A stretch of DNA of 64,000 bases from JBBPZA01 sp963728925 (GTDB lineage Bacteria > Actinomycetota > Thermoleophilia > Solirubrobacterales > Solirubrobacteraceae): positions 1 to 64,000 of the forward strand of contig CAVSMB010000018.1 in NCBI GenBank assembly GCA_963728925.1. The letters are read 5' to 3'. The position numbers and the translations under genes were made by a program. The notes beneath the pieces were generated by a model. That model was given only the letters and a program-made list of their open reading frames with translations. It ran no database searches and had not been told where the DNA came from. Positions 23,568 through 34,247 of this stretch are shown here, piece by piece; position 1 is the stretch's first letter, and each line of letters opens with the position of its first letter.

Positions 23568-24038
23568 CTAGCCGGCCACCCGGCGCACCTCGGCCGGGCG
23601 CAGGAGCGCGATCAGCTCGCCCGAGCGGCGCTCGACGCGCACGCCGGCCACCCCGCCCTTCTTCATGTCGACGCGACCCCCGGTGAGGTCGTGGACGATC
23701 TGCGAGAAGTCGGGCTCGTGGCCGACGAGGAGGATCGTCGCGTCGTCATCGTGCCCGGCCAGCAGCTCGTCGACGCCGTCGCGGCCGAAGCCGGCCGACA
23801 GTGGCTCGTGGACCACGGGGTCGCAGTCAAGGGCCCGGCACGCCAGCTTCGCGGTGTCCAGCGAGCGGATGCGGGGGCTGGTGAAGACCGCGTCGAACCG
23901 CACGCCCAGGCGCGCGAGCGCCTCGCCCGCGAGGCGCGACTGACGCTCCCCCTTCCCGGTCAGACGCCGTTCGGCGTCCGGGCGTGAGCCGTGGGGCTCG
24001 GCGTCGCCGTGACGGAGGAGCCAGAGCTGCTGGGGCAT
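23568..24038 (-). CDS. SixA-type histidine phosphatase
   Basis: A 156-residue histidine phosphatase. The catalytic motif L-W-L-L-R-H-G-D-A-E (R-H-G) is at the N-terminus. Later come R-L-T-G-K-G-E-R-Q-S, F-T-S-P-R-I-R-S-L-D-T-A and L-V-G-H-E-P-D-F with the second catalytic His. Small size and the R-H-G-D/E-A form match SixA-like phosphohistidine phosphatases. The start at 24038 is set by the motif; longer frames upstream are antisense or low quality. Cytoplasmic. Confidence 0.88.
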   Translation of the reverse strand: MPQQLWLLRHGDAEPHGSRPDAERRLTGKGERQSRLAGEALARLGVRFDAVFTSPRIRSLDTAKLACRALDCDPVVHEPLSAGFGRDGVDELLAGHDDDATILLVGHEPDFSQIVHDLTGGRVDMKKGGVAGVRVERRSGELIALLRPAEVRRVAG

Positions 24039-24206
24039 CGCGGCTGTCAACCTAGCGCGTCGGTCACGCGAGGGCGGGCGAGCTCGCCCTGAGACGGCCC
24101 CACCCCACCTGCGAGGGCAGCTCCGATCCGACCCGGGATCGCCTCCCTCCCCGATCGCGCAGGATCGCTCCGCTTGGCTGAGGGTTGGCTCGGGTAGCCC
24201 TGAGCC

Positions 24207-24341
24207 ATGCCGACTCTGATGATCGTGATCCTCGGCTCGCTGCTCCTGGCGCCCAGCGCCGCGGTGCTCGCGCTGGCCTGCGCCGCTGCGGCCGGGCGCG
24301 CCGACCGCCGTGCCGGCCCCCGCGGCCTTCGTCGCCGCTAG
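24207..24341 (+). CDS. Possible 44-residue membrane peptide
   Basis: ATG 24207 to TAG 24341 encodes a peptide with one hydrophobic helix (I-V-I-L-G-S-L-L-L-A-P, then A-V-L-A-L-A-C-A-A-A-A) and an Arg-rich cytoplasmic tail. The hydrophobic-then-basic pattern looks real for a small membrane protein, but no homologue can be named and the ribosome site is weak. Its 3' end overlaps the convergent pseudogene by 4 nt. Confidence 0.35.
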   Translation: MPTLMIVILGSLLLAPSAAVLALACAAAAGRADRRAGPRGLRRR

Positions 24342-26723
24342 CGGGTCATCAGGACCGTCTTGAACGCGCGCCGGGCGTTGCCGGCGCGATCCGACGCTGC
24401 GACGACGACGAGCATCTCGACCGGCCGGTCGAGCCCCCTGAGCGCCTGGCCCGCCTTCAACATCTTGGCCGACAGCCGCAGGACGAGCGTGCCGGTCCTG
24501 CCCGCGGCCACGGGGGCCGAGGCCGCCGTGCGCCGCGCCGACTTCGGACCCTTCGCTCGGAGCGTCGCGGTCGCGCGCAGCGTGCACGGCTCACCCGGAC
24601 AGCGACCGTCGACCCGGACGACGCCCGTGCGCAGCGCCGGTTGACGTGACTTGCCCTTCAGTGCCAGCCGGGGCGGCAACCGGTCGTCCCCTACCAGCGG
24701 AACGGCCCCGGAGCCTCGGGGCGGCCTCCGCTTGGTGACCACGTCGTCGTCGGGGGCCGGTGCCCCGCGGGCGGGGGCGGCGGGCGGAGTGGGGGCGGCG
24801 CGGGCCGCAGGGGACGATCCGGTGGTCTGCGTGGCGGCCGGCGGGGGTGGTGGCGGGCGGCGTTGTGGCCTCGAACCGAGCCGTCAGCGAGCTGTCCTGC
24901 ATCGGGCTCACCTGATGCGTCGCCGTGCCGTCGTCTGACCATGACGTGAAGCGGTAGCTCCCCTGGTCAGGAGCCGTCACCGTGTTCAGCGAGCCGGCGA
25001 TGACCGTGCTCTGCGCGGGCGCCGTCAGCGCCTGTCCGTTGAGCGAGAGGGTCAGCCCTCCGGGATCGGTCGCGAGCGCGAGCGTCACGGTCCGGGGATC
25101 GAGGCGGATCGTCTGCGTCGCCGTGGCGCCGCGCGCGTCCTTCGCCGTCAGCGTCAGCGTCAGGTAGGACGGGTACTCGTGATCGGGCGCGGTGAACGTG
25201 CCCCCGAGACCGGTGAAGCCCTGCAGCGGATGGGGGTGGCAGTTCGACGGGCAGTGCTGCAGCTCGAGGTTCCAGTCCATCGCCGACGTGGGGAGCGCGC
25301 CCTCGTCGGGATCGGTCGCGGTGCCCGAGAAGCTGACCTGCTGGTTGGCCTCCCAGCGCAGGGTGGCCGGGTCGGGCGAGGTGATCTGCACGGAGGGCGG
25401 CGTGTTTCCGGCGCGGATGACCAGCGGCGCCGAGGTGCTCGACAGGCCGTCGCCGTCGGTGACCTTGAGGCGCACCGAGACGTTCCGGCTCTGGGTATAG
25501 GTGAAGGAGGGAGACGACGACGTGGAGTCGCCGAAGCTCCCGTCGCCGTCGAGGTCCCAGGAGTAGCGCAGGCCGCCCGGGGAGTTGTCGGGGTCGGACG
25601 TGCCCGCCGAGGCGAAGCTCACGGCCTTGGGCAGCGGAGCGGGATCCTGCGTGTCGACCTGGATCGAGACCACGGGAGCCTGCTTGCCCACCGTGTAGCT
25701 GATCTGCTGGACCCTGCCCCCGAACAGGTCCACGTAGAAGAGGTCGCCGGTCGGGCCGAACTCGAGATCGACCGGGTTCGGCACCTTGTCCGAGAACACC
25801 TCGCGCCGGGCGGGGTCGGGATTGCCGCCCGCGGGGGTCCGCATCGCGTAGATGCACGAATGCGTGTAGTCCGCGAAGAAGAGCGCGCCGTTGTAGGCGG
25901 CCGAGAAGCGCCCTCCCCCGGGCGCGAAGGCGATCCCCGTGGTCGCGCCACTCGCGCCCTCGCCGCACTTGTTGCCCGACACGACGCGCTGGTCGTGCAG
26001 GTAGGCGAAGTACGGTGCCGTAACGCGCGACGGGTTGGCGTACAGCGAAGCGCAGATGGGGATGTAGGTGAGACCGCGCGACTCGCTCTCGTAGCAGGGC
26101 CATCCGAAGTTGACGGCACTTGACGGCGTCGTGCTCGGCAGGCGGAAGATCCGCTCGTAGCGGTACCAGCCCACGTCGGCCTGCCACAGCTCCGCGGTCC
26201 CCGGCCGCAGCGCGAAGCGGAAGGGGTTGCGCAGGCCGTAGGCGATGATGCGGCTGCGGTTGTCGTTCCCCGGGGCGCTGTAGGCCGGATTTCCCGGCAC
26301 CCCGCTGCCCGTGGCCGGGTCCACCCGGATGATCGACCCGTCGAGGCCGAGGGGGTCGCCGCCGGTCTCGCGATCCTGTGAGCGCAGCATCCCGCCCTCG
26401 CTGGGCGGGTCGCCGCAGGTGTTGGGCGCGGAGTCTCCCGCGTCGCCGACGTTGAGGGTGGTGAAGCTCGCGCCGTCGCCGCCGCTCATGTAGAGGCGTC
26501 CGTCGGGCCCGAAGGCGACGTCGCCGACCGAGTGGCTGGGGAACTGCTGGCACCAGTCGGTGAGCAGGACGTTCTGGTCGCTGAGGTCGGTGTCCCCCGC
26601 GTTGACCGAGACCAGCCGCCCGCGCGCCTCGCAGCCCCCGGTGACCGGCCCGGGCGGGTTCGGGCACCCGTCGTCGTAGGCGCCGGCCGGCGAGGTGTCG
26701 TACGGCTTGAGTTTCGGTGCGAT
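24338..26723 (-). pseudogene. Truncated, frameshifted sugar-dehydrogenase/PKD secreted protein
   Basis: The upstream half is a PQQ-type glucose/sorbosone dehydrogenase-like propeller: D-W-C-Q-Q-F-P-S-H-S-V-G-D-V-A-F-G-P-D-G, G-L-R-N-P-F-R-F-A-L-R-P-G-T, V-N-F-G-W-P-C-Y-E and A-L-F-F-A-D-Y. It is followed by two PKD-like domains (W-D-L-D-G-D-G-S-F-G-D) and a basic C-terminal module. Homology starts abruptly right behind the EamA stop at 26724, without signal peptide or start codon, so about 150 N-terminal residues are missing. Near 24845, in a C5 run, the frame shifts and the proper C-terminus continues in another frame to 24338. The downstream ATG at 26489 is not a natural start. Confidence 0.75.
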
Positions 26724-27575
26724 TCACCCGGCCGCGATCATCGCCACGCCCGTCAGGGCGAGGACGATCCCGACCTCCTGCACCCGTCGCACCCGTTCGC
26801 CGAGCACGAGTCGCGCGAGCAGGACCGTTGCCACCGGATAGAGCGACCCGAGCACCCCGACGATGCTCAGCAGCCCCTTGGTCGAGGCGAGCGCGAAGAG
26901 GCCGTTGGCGCCCACGTCGAGGACTCCGACGGCCGCGAGCGGCGCGAGCGCGTCGCGTGGCGGGCGGCCCGGGCGGACCACGAGCGCGGCGAGCACGAGC
27001 GCGGGCACCGAGGCGCAGCGGGTCGCGAGCAGCGCCCACGCCACCCCTTCGTCGGCAGCGGAGTCCAGCAGGGCGAGGAAGGTCCCGAAGCCCACCGCGG
27101 CGACCAGCGCGAGCGCGATGCTCTGGCGCGCGTCGGCCGCACGACGCTCATCGCCGTCCGGGGCCTCGCGCGCGGCGAGCACGACCCCGGTGACCGCCGC
27201 GGCGATCCCGGCGACCTGCAGGAAGCCAGGGCGGTCGCCACCGGCGACGCCGGCGATCACCGGCACCGCGGCGCCGGTGGCCGAGATCGGGGCGACGATG
27301 CTCATCGTCCCGATCGAGAGGGCCTTGTAGAACGCGCCCAACGCAGCAATCCCGAGGACCGCACCCGCCATGGCCGGCGCCACGTCCCCGAAGGCCGGCG
27401 GATCGGCGCCCGAGGCGAGGACGAGCACGGCCACGCAGGCGAGCGCGACGACCTGGCTCGTCAGCAGGACGGTCAGGACGGCGAGACGCCGCGCCTCCAG
27501 ACCGCCGACGAAGTCGGCGAGTCCCCAGGAGACGGCGGAGGCGAAGGCCAGCGCGATGGCGAGCGCTGCGACCGC
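26724..27575 (-). CDS. EamA/DMT-family transporter, start codon unclear
   Basis: About 283 codons encode ten hydrophobic helices in two repeats, with A-V-S-W-G-L-A-D-F-V-G-G at the beginning and A-L-G-A-F-Y-K-A-L-S-I-G-T-M-S-I-V-A-P at the end of the first EamA unit. Full family length is reached only by starting immediately after the ALDH stop at 27576. No ATG, GTG or TTG is present there in frame. The first usable codon is GTG at 27434, which would remove 47 residues including helix 1. Either a rare start is used or the start was lost. Likely exporter of small metabolites. Confidence 0.65.
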   Translation of the reverse strand, partial: AVAALAIALAFASAVSWGLADFVGGLEARRLAVLTVLLTSQVVALACVAVLVLASGADPPAFGDVAPAMAGAVLGIAALGAFYKALSIGTMSIVAPISATGAAVPVIAGVAGGDRPGFLQVAGIAAAVTGVVLAAREAPDGDERRAADARQSIALALVAAVGFGTFLALLDSAADEGVAWALLATRCASVPALVLAALVVRPGRPPRDALAPLAAVGVLDVGANGLFALASTKGLLSIVGVLGSLYPVATVLLARLVLGERVRRVQEVGIVLALTGVAMIAAG

Positions 27576-29120
27576 CTAGTCGCGCTTGCCGCGCCCGTAC
27601 AGCACGCGGAACAGCCGTCCGACGAGCTTCGTCGTCCGCGCCTTGTACGGGAACATGTGGATGTCCTTCTTGGGCGCGAAGCGCGTCACCAGGATGGTCT
27701 GCTGGCGCGTGTACTTGCGGATCCCGGCCGCGCCGTGGCGGGCGCCGAGCCCCGAGGTCTTCCAGCCGCCCATCGGCACCTCGAGGGCGAAGTAGTTGAC
27801 CTGGGCGTCGTTGACCGTCACCGCGCCGGCCTCGACGCGCCGGGCGAGCGCCTCGCCGCGCACGACGTCCTTTGTCCACACCGACGCCTGCAGGCCGTAG
27901 GGCGAGTCGTTGGCCAGCTCGAGGGCCTGCTCGGCGTCGCGCACCTTCATGATCGGCAGCGTCGGCCCGAAGGTCTCCTCGGTCATCGCCTGCATCGAGT
28001 GGTCGACGTCGACGAGCACCGTGGGCTCGAAGAAGCGCCCCTCGCCCTCGACCCGTCGCCCGCCGGTGAGCACCTTGGCGCCCTTGTCCACCGCGTCCTT
28101 GACGTGGCCCTCGATGACGTCCATCTGGGGCGGGAAGATGATCGCGCCCACCTCGACCGAGCCCGGACCGTGCGGCTCGCCCTGGCGAAGCGCTCGCACC
28201 TTCTCGGTGACCTTGCCGACGAACTCGTCGTAGACCGCGTCCTCCACGTAGACCCGCTCGGTCGAGATGCACACCTGGCCGGCGTTGTTCATCGAGTAGA
28301 AGGTCGCCGCGTTGGCGGCGCGCTCGAGGTCGGCGTCGGAGAGGACGATCATCGGGTCCTTCCCGCCGAGCTCGAGGTAGACCCGCGTCAGCGTGTCGGC
28401 CGCGCGGGCGAGCACCTTCTTGCCGGTGCGCGTCGAGCCGGTGAACATGACGACGTCGACCTCGTCCACGAGCGCGCCGCCCGTCTCGCCGTCGCCGGTG
28501 GCGACTTGGAAGACGCCCTCGGGAGCGCCCACCTCCCGCATCAGCTCCTCCATGAGCAGCGAGGTGAGGGGCGTGACCTGTGAGGGTTTGAGGATGACCG
28601 TGTTGCCGGCGGCCATGGCCGGGATGCAGTCGCCGAAGGAGTTGGTCAGCGGGAAGTTCCACGGCCCGATGACGCCGACCACGCCGGCCGCGCGGTAGCG
28701 CACGATGAGCTTCTTGCCCTTCACGAAGATCGAGGCGGACTTGACCTTCTCGTCGGCGAGGAACTCCGGGGCGTTCTTGGCCCAGAAGCCGAAGGCGCTG
28801 GCGGCGTAGGAGATCTCGGCTCCCTGCGCGTCCTCGACGGTCTTCCCGGTCTCCGAGATGATCGTGTCGATGATCCGGTCGGCGTTGTCGAGCACCCACT
28901 TCTGGGCACGGAGGAAGACGCGCGCGCGACCCTCGAAGCCGAGCGCCTCCCAGCCGGGCTGCGCCGCGCGCGCCCGCGCGACCATCGCCTTGACGTCCTG
29001 CGCGGACCGGTTGGGCACGCTGGCGATGACCTCGCCGGTGGCGGGGTTGTCGACCGGGATCTCGCCGCCCCTGTCGCCGTTGGTCGCCGCCGTTGCGGGT
29101 CGCTTCTCCACGGTCGCCAT
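27576..29120 (-). CDS. NAD(P)-dependent aldehyde dehydrogenase
   Basis: A 514-residue aldehyde dehydrogenase beginning at the ATG at 29118-29120. Key residues are in place: P-W-N-F-P with N155, F-T-G-S-T-R-T-G for cofactor, E250 in Y-L-E-L-G-G-K-D-P and the nucleophile C284 in N-N-A-G-Q-V-C-I. The family oxidises aldehydes to acids. The sequence type resembles succinate-semialdehyde or medium/long-chain aldehyde dehydrogenases, but the substrate cannot be fixed. The C-terminal tail (K-A-R-T-T-K-L-V-G-R-L-F-R-V-L-Y) is basic and may touch the membrane. Confidence 0.92.
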   Translation of the reverse strand: MATVEKRPATAATNGDRGGEIPVDNPATGEVIASVPNRSAQDVKAMVARARAAQPGWEALGFEGRARVFLRAQKWVLDNADRIIDTIISETGKTVEDAQGAEISYAASAFGFWAKNAPEFLADEKVKSASIFVKGKKLIVRYRAAGVVGVIGPWNFPLTNSFGDCIPAMAAGNTVILKPSQVTPLTSLLMEELMREVGAPEGVFQVATGDGETGGALVDEVDVVMFTGSTRTGKKVLARAADTLTRVYLELGGKDPMIVLSDADLERAANAATFYSMNNAGQVCISTERVYVEDAVYDEFVGKVTEKVRALRQGEPHGPGSVEVGAIIFPPQMDVIEGHVKDAVDKGAKVLTGGRRVEGEGRFFEPTVLVDVDHSMQAMTEETFGPTLPIMKVRDAEQALELANDSPYGLQASVWTKDVVRGEALARRVEAGAVTVNDAQVNYFALEVPMGGWKTSGLGARHGAAGIRKYTRQQTILVTRFAPKKDIHMFPYKARTTKLVGRLFRVLYGRGKRD

Positions 29121-29158
29121 TGTGCTCGGGTCCTCTCGCTCGGGAATCGCGCCAGAGG

Positions 29159-29818
29159 CTAACGCACGAGCGCCAGCCGCCCGAAGGCCCCGGCGTTCGG
29201 AATCACCTCGCCGGCGTCCGAGCCCAGCCACTGCTCGATGAGGCTCGAGTAGACGCGGCGGACGTCCACGGTGACCGCGAGGTTGCCCTCGCGATCGAGG
29301 CCGCCGAGGCTCGGGTAGTCGGTCAGCACGCCGGACCGCGCGCGCGTGCCCTGCACCCAGGCGACGCCGCCCGCGCCGTGGTCGGTGCCGCTGGACTCGT
29401 TGCCCTCCGGCCGACGCCCGAACTCCGACCAGACGAGGGTCAGCGCGTGGTCGGCTATCCCGCGCGCCTCGAGATCGGCCTGAAAGGCGGCGAGCGCCCC
29501 GCTCACACCGGCCAGCCCCGCTGCCAGCTCGGACGGCTGGTTGTCGTGGGTGTCGAAGTCGACGTCGGCGTCCAGCGCAGCGCCGCGGATTCCGAGCGGC
29601 AGGGAGAGGAGGCCGGCGAGGCGGCTCAGGCGCTCGCCGAGCTCGTTGTCGGCCGGGTAGGGGACGGGCGGCGCGAGCGGGTCCACCCCCTTCTCCTCGT
29701 CCTTGCGGTAGGGCGCGAGGCGGTCGGAGACCTGTATGGCGAGCCGGGTCGCCTGGCCCACGGCGGCGGGACCGGGCCTGCCCCCGGCACCCTGCGCGAG
29801 ACGCCCCCACGTCGCGAC
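29159..29818 (-). pseudogene. 5'-truncated DUF1501 paralogue
   Basis: About 218 codons match the C-terminal half of the intact DUF1501 gene at 30221: D-F-D-T-H-D-N-Q-P, F-G-R-R-P, S-S-G-T-D-H-G-A-G-G-x-A-W-V-Q-G-T and N-L-A-V-T-V-D. Similarity fades at about 29818, just after the stop of the cupredoxin gene, so half the protein and its Tat signal are missing. A GTG at 29761 could start a 200-residue product but would leave no export signal. It appears to be the remains of a second DUF1501 gene. Confidence 0.75.
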
Positions 29819-29858
29819 CCCGCACCGTTGAGGCGGCGGCGCGCGTCGCGGGCCCGGC

Positions 29859-30224
29859 TCACCTCGAGACGATCCGGATCCTCGCCCGCATGCCGCGGGC
29901 CGCGTGGTCGGCGACGGTGCACAGCAGCCGGTAGACGCCGGGGCGCTTGAGCTTGGCCCGCAGCGCAGAGCGCGCTCCCGCCCGGATCTCCGGGCTGTGG
30001 GCGACGGTCCGGCCCTTGCGGTCGAGCACGGCGAGGTCGTGGGTGTCCTCGCCGTAGTTGGTGACGTTGAAGCGCACGATTCCACGCGGCACCGAGCGGC
30101 GGTAGGGCGTGAGCGTGAACTCGCGCTCACCGACGCCGACCGCGGTGTCGCGCAGCGGGCTCGCGGCGGCGGGGGTCGCATGGAGGGCGACGACCATCCC
30201 CGCGACGATGAGGCCGGGCCTCAC
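29859..30224 (-). CDS. Secreted cupredoxin-like protein
   Basis: A 121-residue protein using a GTG that overlaps the DUF1501 stop (GTGA at 30221-30224). A short signal peptide (L-I-V-A-G-M-V-V-A-L-H-A) ends at A-A-A. The mature beta-sandwich has V-P-R-G-I-V-R-F-N-V-T-N-Y-G-E-D-T-H-D-L-A-V and G-V-Y-R-L-L-C-T-V-A-D-H-A-A-R-G-M. His, Cys, His and Met occur in the order expected for type-1 copper ligands. It probably acts outside the membrane with the DUF1501/DUF1800 proteins. Confidence 0.78.
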   Translation of the reverse strand: MRPGLIVAGMVVALHATPAAASPLRDTAVGVGEREFTLTPYRRSVPRGIVRFNVTNYGEDTHDLAVLDRKGRTVAHSPEIRAGARSALRAKLKRPGVYRLLCTVADHAARGMRARIRIVSR

Positions 30225-31558
30225 TGGACCAGGGCGACGCGGCCCAGCGAGCCCGCTCCGGGGATCGCCGCGGCCGCGTCGGTCTTGAGCCACTGCTCGA
30301 GGATGCTGGCGTATACGCTGCGGAAGTCCACCGTGACCGCAAGGTTGTCGCGCCGGTCGAGCTTTGCCAGGTCAGGGTATTCGGACAGGATCCCACCGCG
30401 CACCCGGGTGCCCTGCACCCACGCCAGCCCGCCAGCGCCGTGGTCGGTCCCGCTCGAGTCGTTCTCCTTCGGGCGGCGGCCGAACTCCGTCCACACGAAG
30501 GTCAGGACCCGGCGCGAGAGCCCGCGCAGCTCGAGGTCGAGCTGGAAGGCCGAGAGCGCCTGCGAGGCCTCGGCGAGCCCCGCGGCGAGGTCGCCGGGCT
30601 GGTTGTCGTGGGTGTCGAAGTCCGTCTCTGCCTCGACGGTCGCCACGCGAACGCCCAGCGGCTTGGCCAGCAGCCCGGCCAGCGTGCGCAGGCGGTCGCC
30701 GAGCGGACTCCCCGCGGGGTAGCTCGTCAGAGGCGCCAGCGGATTGCGTCCGCGCTTGGGCCGGTAGCGATCGAGGCGGTCGGCGACCTGCGTGGCCATG
30801 CGCGCGGACGCGTCGGCGGCGGTCGGCCCGCCGAACGACGGCCGCGGGGCGGCAATGCGCGCGTAGGCGTCCATCATCCGCTCGAACGCCTCTTGGGTCA
30901 GGCCGGGGACCGCGAACTGCGACTCGGCCGGCGTGGTGACAGCGGCCACGGGGGCGCGCGTCGAGCGCAGCACGGGCGAGAGAGCCGCCCCCATCGAGAC
31001 GCCCTGGAGCGGGTTGTCGGCGCCCCCGCTTCGCTCGAGCCAGCGTCCGAGCCAGCCCGAGGCCGAGCTGCGCGAGAGCTGCCCGGTCTGCCAGAAGTTG
31101 CGAGAGTGGAAGTGCGAGAGATCGGGGTTCGCGTAGTCGATGCCCGGCAGGAAGCCGATCTTGCCCTGCTCGAAGAGCCCCTTGATCCCGCCCCTGGCGC
31201 CGCGGAGGAGCGAGGGGTGGACGCCCAGGCCGCTCGCGCCCAGGGGGAGGGCGTCCTCGCGCCGCAGGCTCGGGCGCAGGTCGGCGTAGGCGCCGAACTG
31301 CGGGAGCGGGACGAGCGTGTCGAGGAGGTCCGCGCCGCCGGGTAGGAACACCGACACCAGCGCGGGCGCTCCGGGCGCCGCCTGCGCCTGCGCATCGGCG
31401 GCCTCGAGCACCCGGTCAACCGGCATGACCTGCCTCAGGTAGAGCGTGAGCCCCGCACCCAGCCCGGCCGCGAGCGCCTGGCGCCGGGTGAGACCGGCGC
31501 CGGCGGGCCGGCGCCGAGTGGCGGCGGTGGTTCGGTGGAAGTCGTCGCAGGCGGCCAT
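30221..31558 (-). CDS. Tat-exported DUF1501 family protein
   Basis: A 445-residue protein with a Tat signal (L-T-R-R-Q-A-L-A-A-G-L-G-A-G). DUF1501 is related to sulfatase/alkaline-phosphatase folds. Motifs are V-F-L-P-G-G-A-D-L-L-D-T near the start, H-F-H-S-R-N-F-W-Q-T-G and D-F-D-T-H-D-N-Q-P, then S-S-G-T-D-H-G-A-G-G, which hold likely metal ligands. Neither the substrate nor the reaction is known. It is coupled to the cupredoxin gene downstream and lies 55 bp after the DUF1800 gene, so the three form an export operon. Confidence 0.88.
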   Translation of the reverse strand: MAACDDFHRTTAATRRRPAGAGLTRRQALAAGLGAGLTLYLRQVMPVDRVLEAADAQAQAAPGAPALVSVFLPGGADLLDTLVPLPQFGAYADLRPSLRREDALPLGASGLGVHPSLLRGARGGIKGLFEQGKIGFLPGIDYANPDLSHFHSRNFWQTGQLSRSSASGWLGRWLERSGGADNPLQGVSMGAALSPVLRSTRAPVAAVTTPAESQFAVPGLTQEAFERMMDAYARIAAPRPSFGGPTAADASARMATQVADRLDRYRPKRGRNPLAPLTSYPAGSPLGDRLRTLAGLLAKPLGVRVATVEAETDFDTHDNQPGDLAAGLAEASQALSAFQLDLELRGLSRRVLTFVWTEFGRRPKENDSSGTDHGAGGLAWVQGTRVRGGILSEYPDLAKLDRRDNLAVTVDFRSVYASILEQWLKTDAAAAIPGAGSLGRVALVQ

Positions 31559-31613
31559 TTTCAGCCCGTCGCCTCGCCTCGCGCGCCGCCCTGGCGCCTC
31601 GCTCCCGCGGCCA

Positions 31614-33028
<1,415 letters not shown>

Positions 33029-33047
<19 letters not shown>

Positions 33048-33208
33048 CGTCGCGACCACGCATCGAGCGGCGCGAGCGCCTCGAGCAGCCGCATCCCCTC
33101 ATCGCTCAACGCGTACCCGGGCCCCGCTCCTCGCGCGACCACGCCGGCCTGGCGCAGCTCGCCGAGCCGCTGGGCGAGCACGCTCGAGCTCATCCCGGGC
33201 ATCCGACG
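33029..33208 (-). pseudogene. 5'-truncated HxlR regulator stub
   Basis: About 58 codons encode the second half of an HxlR winged helix: M-P-G-M-S-S-S-V-L-A-Q-R-L-G-E-L-R-Q-A-G-V-V, then G-Y-A-L-S-D-E-G-M-R-L-L. The first half (C-P-I...W-S-L-L) is missing. The sequence turns into an antisense carboxymuconolactone decarboxylase at about 33205. It is dead as a regulator. Confidence 0.7.
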
Positions 33209-33583
33209 GTCGCGCCGCGCGAGCGCGAGATCGTGATCCACCGGACCTGTGCTCGGGCCGGGGCCGACTACGAGTGGGGCGTCCACGCGGTCGCCTTCGC
33301 GCCCGCCGTCGGGCTGAGCGACGAGCAGATCGTCGCGACGGCGGTCGGTGAGGCCGACGACCCCGCGTGGTCTGAGCGCGACGCCCTGCTCGTGCGCCTC
33401 GCCGACGAGCCGCACGACTCGGCGACGGTCTCCGACGAGCTGTGGGGCGCGCTCGCGAGGGAGTGGTCGCCCGCCCGGCTCCTCGAGCTCGTCGTGCTCG
33501 CGGGCTGGTACCGCCTGCTCGCTGGGGTCATCGACGCCGCACGCCTGGCCCCCGAGAGCTGGGCGCGCCCGCGCCCCCGCTGA
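33208..33583 (+). pseudogene. 5'-truncated carboxymuconolactone decarboxylase family gene
   Basis: From 33208 the frame reads R-E-R-E-I-V-I-H-R-T-C-A-R, then Y-E-W-G-V-H-A-V-A-F-A, which are landmarks of CMD/AhpD-like proteins, and continues normally to A-P-E-S-W at 33583. The N-terminal 60 or so residues are absent. The catalytic C-x-x-C-x-x-x-H-like region reads C-A-R-A-G-A-D-Y-E-W-G-V-H, with one Cys replaced. It starts head-to-head against the HxlR stub. Confidence 0.72.
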
Positions 33584-33604
33584 CCGGCTCCGCCGATCGC
33601 CACG

Positions 33605-33750
33605 CTCGCGCGCCTGCGAGTCGACTGGTCGTCGCGCTCGTCGAGGAGCTCGTAGAGGTAGGTCGCGCGGATGCCGTCCGCGTAGTGCTCGAGGACGGTT
33701 CGCAGCGTGTAGACGGCGGCCGTGCGCTCGTCTACTCGAGCCGGGTGCGT
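33605..33750 (-). pseudogene. Fragment of a glycoside-hydrolase-like protein
   Basis: Immediately behind the cyclophilin stop the minus strand encodes V-D-E-R-T-A-A-V-Y-T-L-R-T-V-L, then G-I-R-A-T-Y-L-Y-E-L-L-D-E-R-D-D. This resembles the end of TIM-barrel glycosidase-like proteins (outward strand Y-x-Y-E-L-x-D). No start exists, and downstream sequence loses sense. It is a short relic, and the family is only tentative. Confidence 0.4.
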
Positions 33751-33751
33751 G

Positions 33752-34210
33752 CTACCCGAGCTCGACGCGCTCGATGCGCTGATCCTCGACCGGGCGGTCG
33801 TTGCGGCCCGTGGGCGTGCCCTCGATCGCGTCGACGGCTTCCATCCCCTCGGTCACCTGGCCGAAGACCGTGTGCTTGCGGTCGAGCCACGGGGCGGCGT
33901 CGGCGGTGACGATGAAGAACTGCGAGCCGTTGGTGTTCGGCCCCGCGTTGGCCATCGCCAGCGCGCCGCGCACGACCTTGTGGTCGTTGAACTCGTCGTC
34001 GAAGGTGTACCCGGGGCCCCCGGTGCCCGTCCCCTGCGGGCAACCGCCCTGGATCATGAAGTCGGGGATCACCCGGTGGAAGACGAGCCCGTCGTAGAAC
34101 CCGTCGTCGGAGAGCTTGCGGAAGTTCTCGACCGTCTGCGGGGCGTCCTCGTCGAAGAGCTCGACCGCGATCGGCCCGGCGCTGGTGTGCATGGTGGCGG
34201 TGGAAGGCAT
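33752..34210 (-). CDS. Peptidyl-prolyl cis-trans isomerase (cyclophilin)
   Basis: A 152-residue single-domain cyclophilin. Diagnostic residues are F-H-R-V-I-P-D-F-M-I-Q-G-G-C-P-Q-G-T-G-T-G-G-P-G-Y, M-A-N-A-G-P-N-T-N-G-S-Q-F-F-I and L-D-R-K-H-T-V-F-G-Q-V. The active-site Arg, Phe, Gln and His are all present. There is no signal peptide, so it acts in the cytoplasm as a folding helper. It ends just before a glycosidase relic and is followed upstream by the helicase gene on the same strand. Confidence 0.93.
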   Translation of the reverse strand: MPSTATMHTSAGPIAVELFDEDAPQTVENFRKLSDDGFYDGLVFHRVIPDFMIQGGCPQGTGTGGPGYTFDDEFNDHKVVRGALAMANAGPNTNGSQFFIVTADAAPWLDRKHTVFGQVTEGMEAVDAIEGTPTGRNDRPVEDQRIERVELG

Positions 34211-34247
34211 GCCGGCGACGATAGCTAGAACAGCCGGCCGGGATCAG

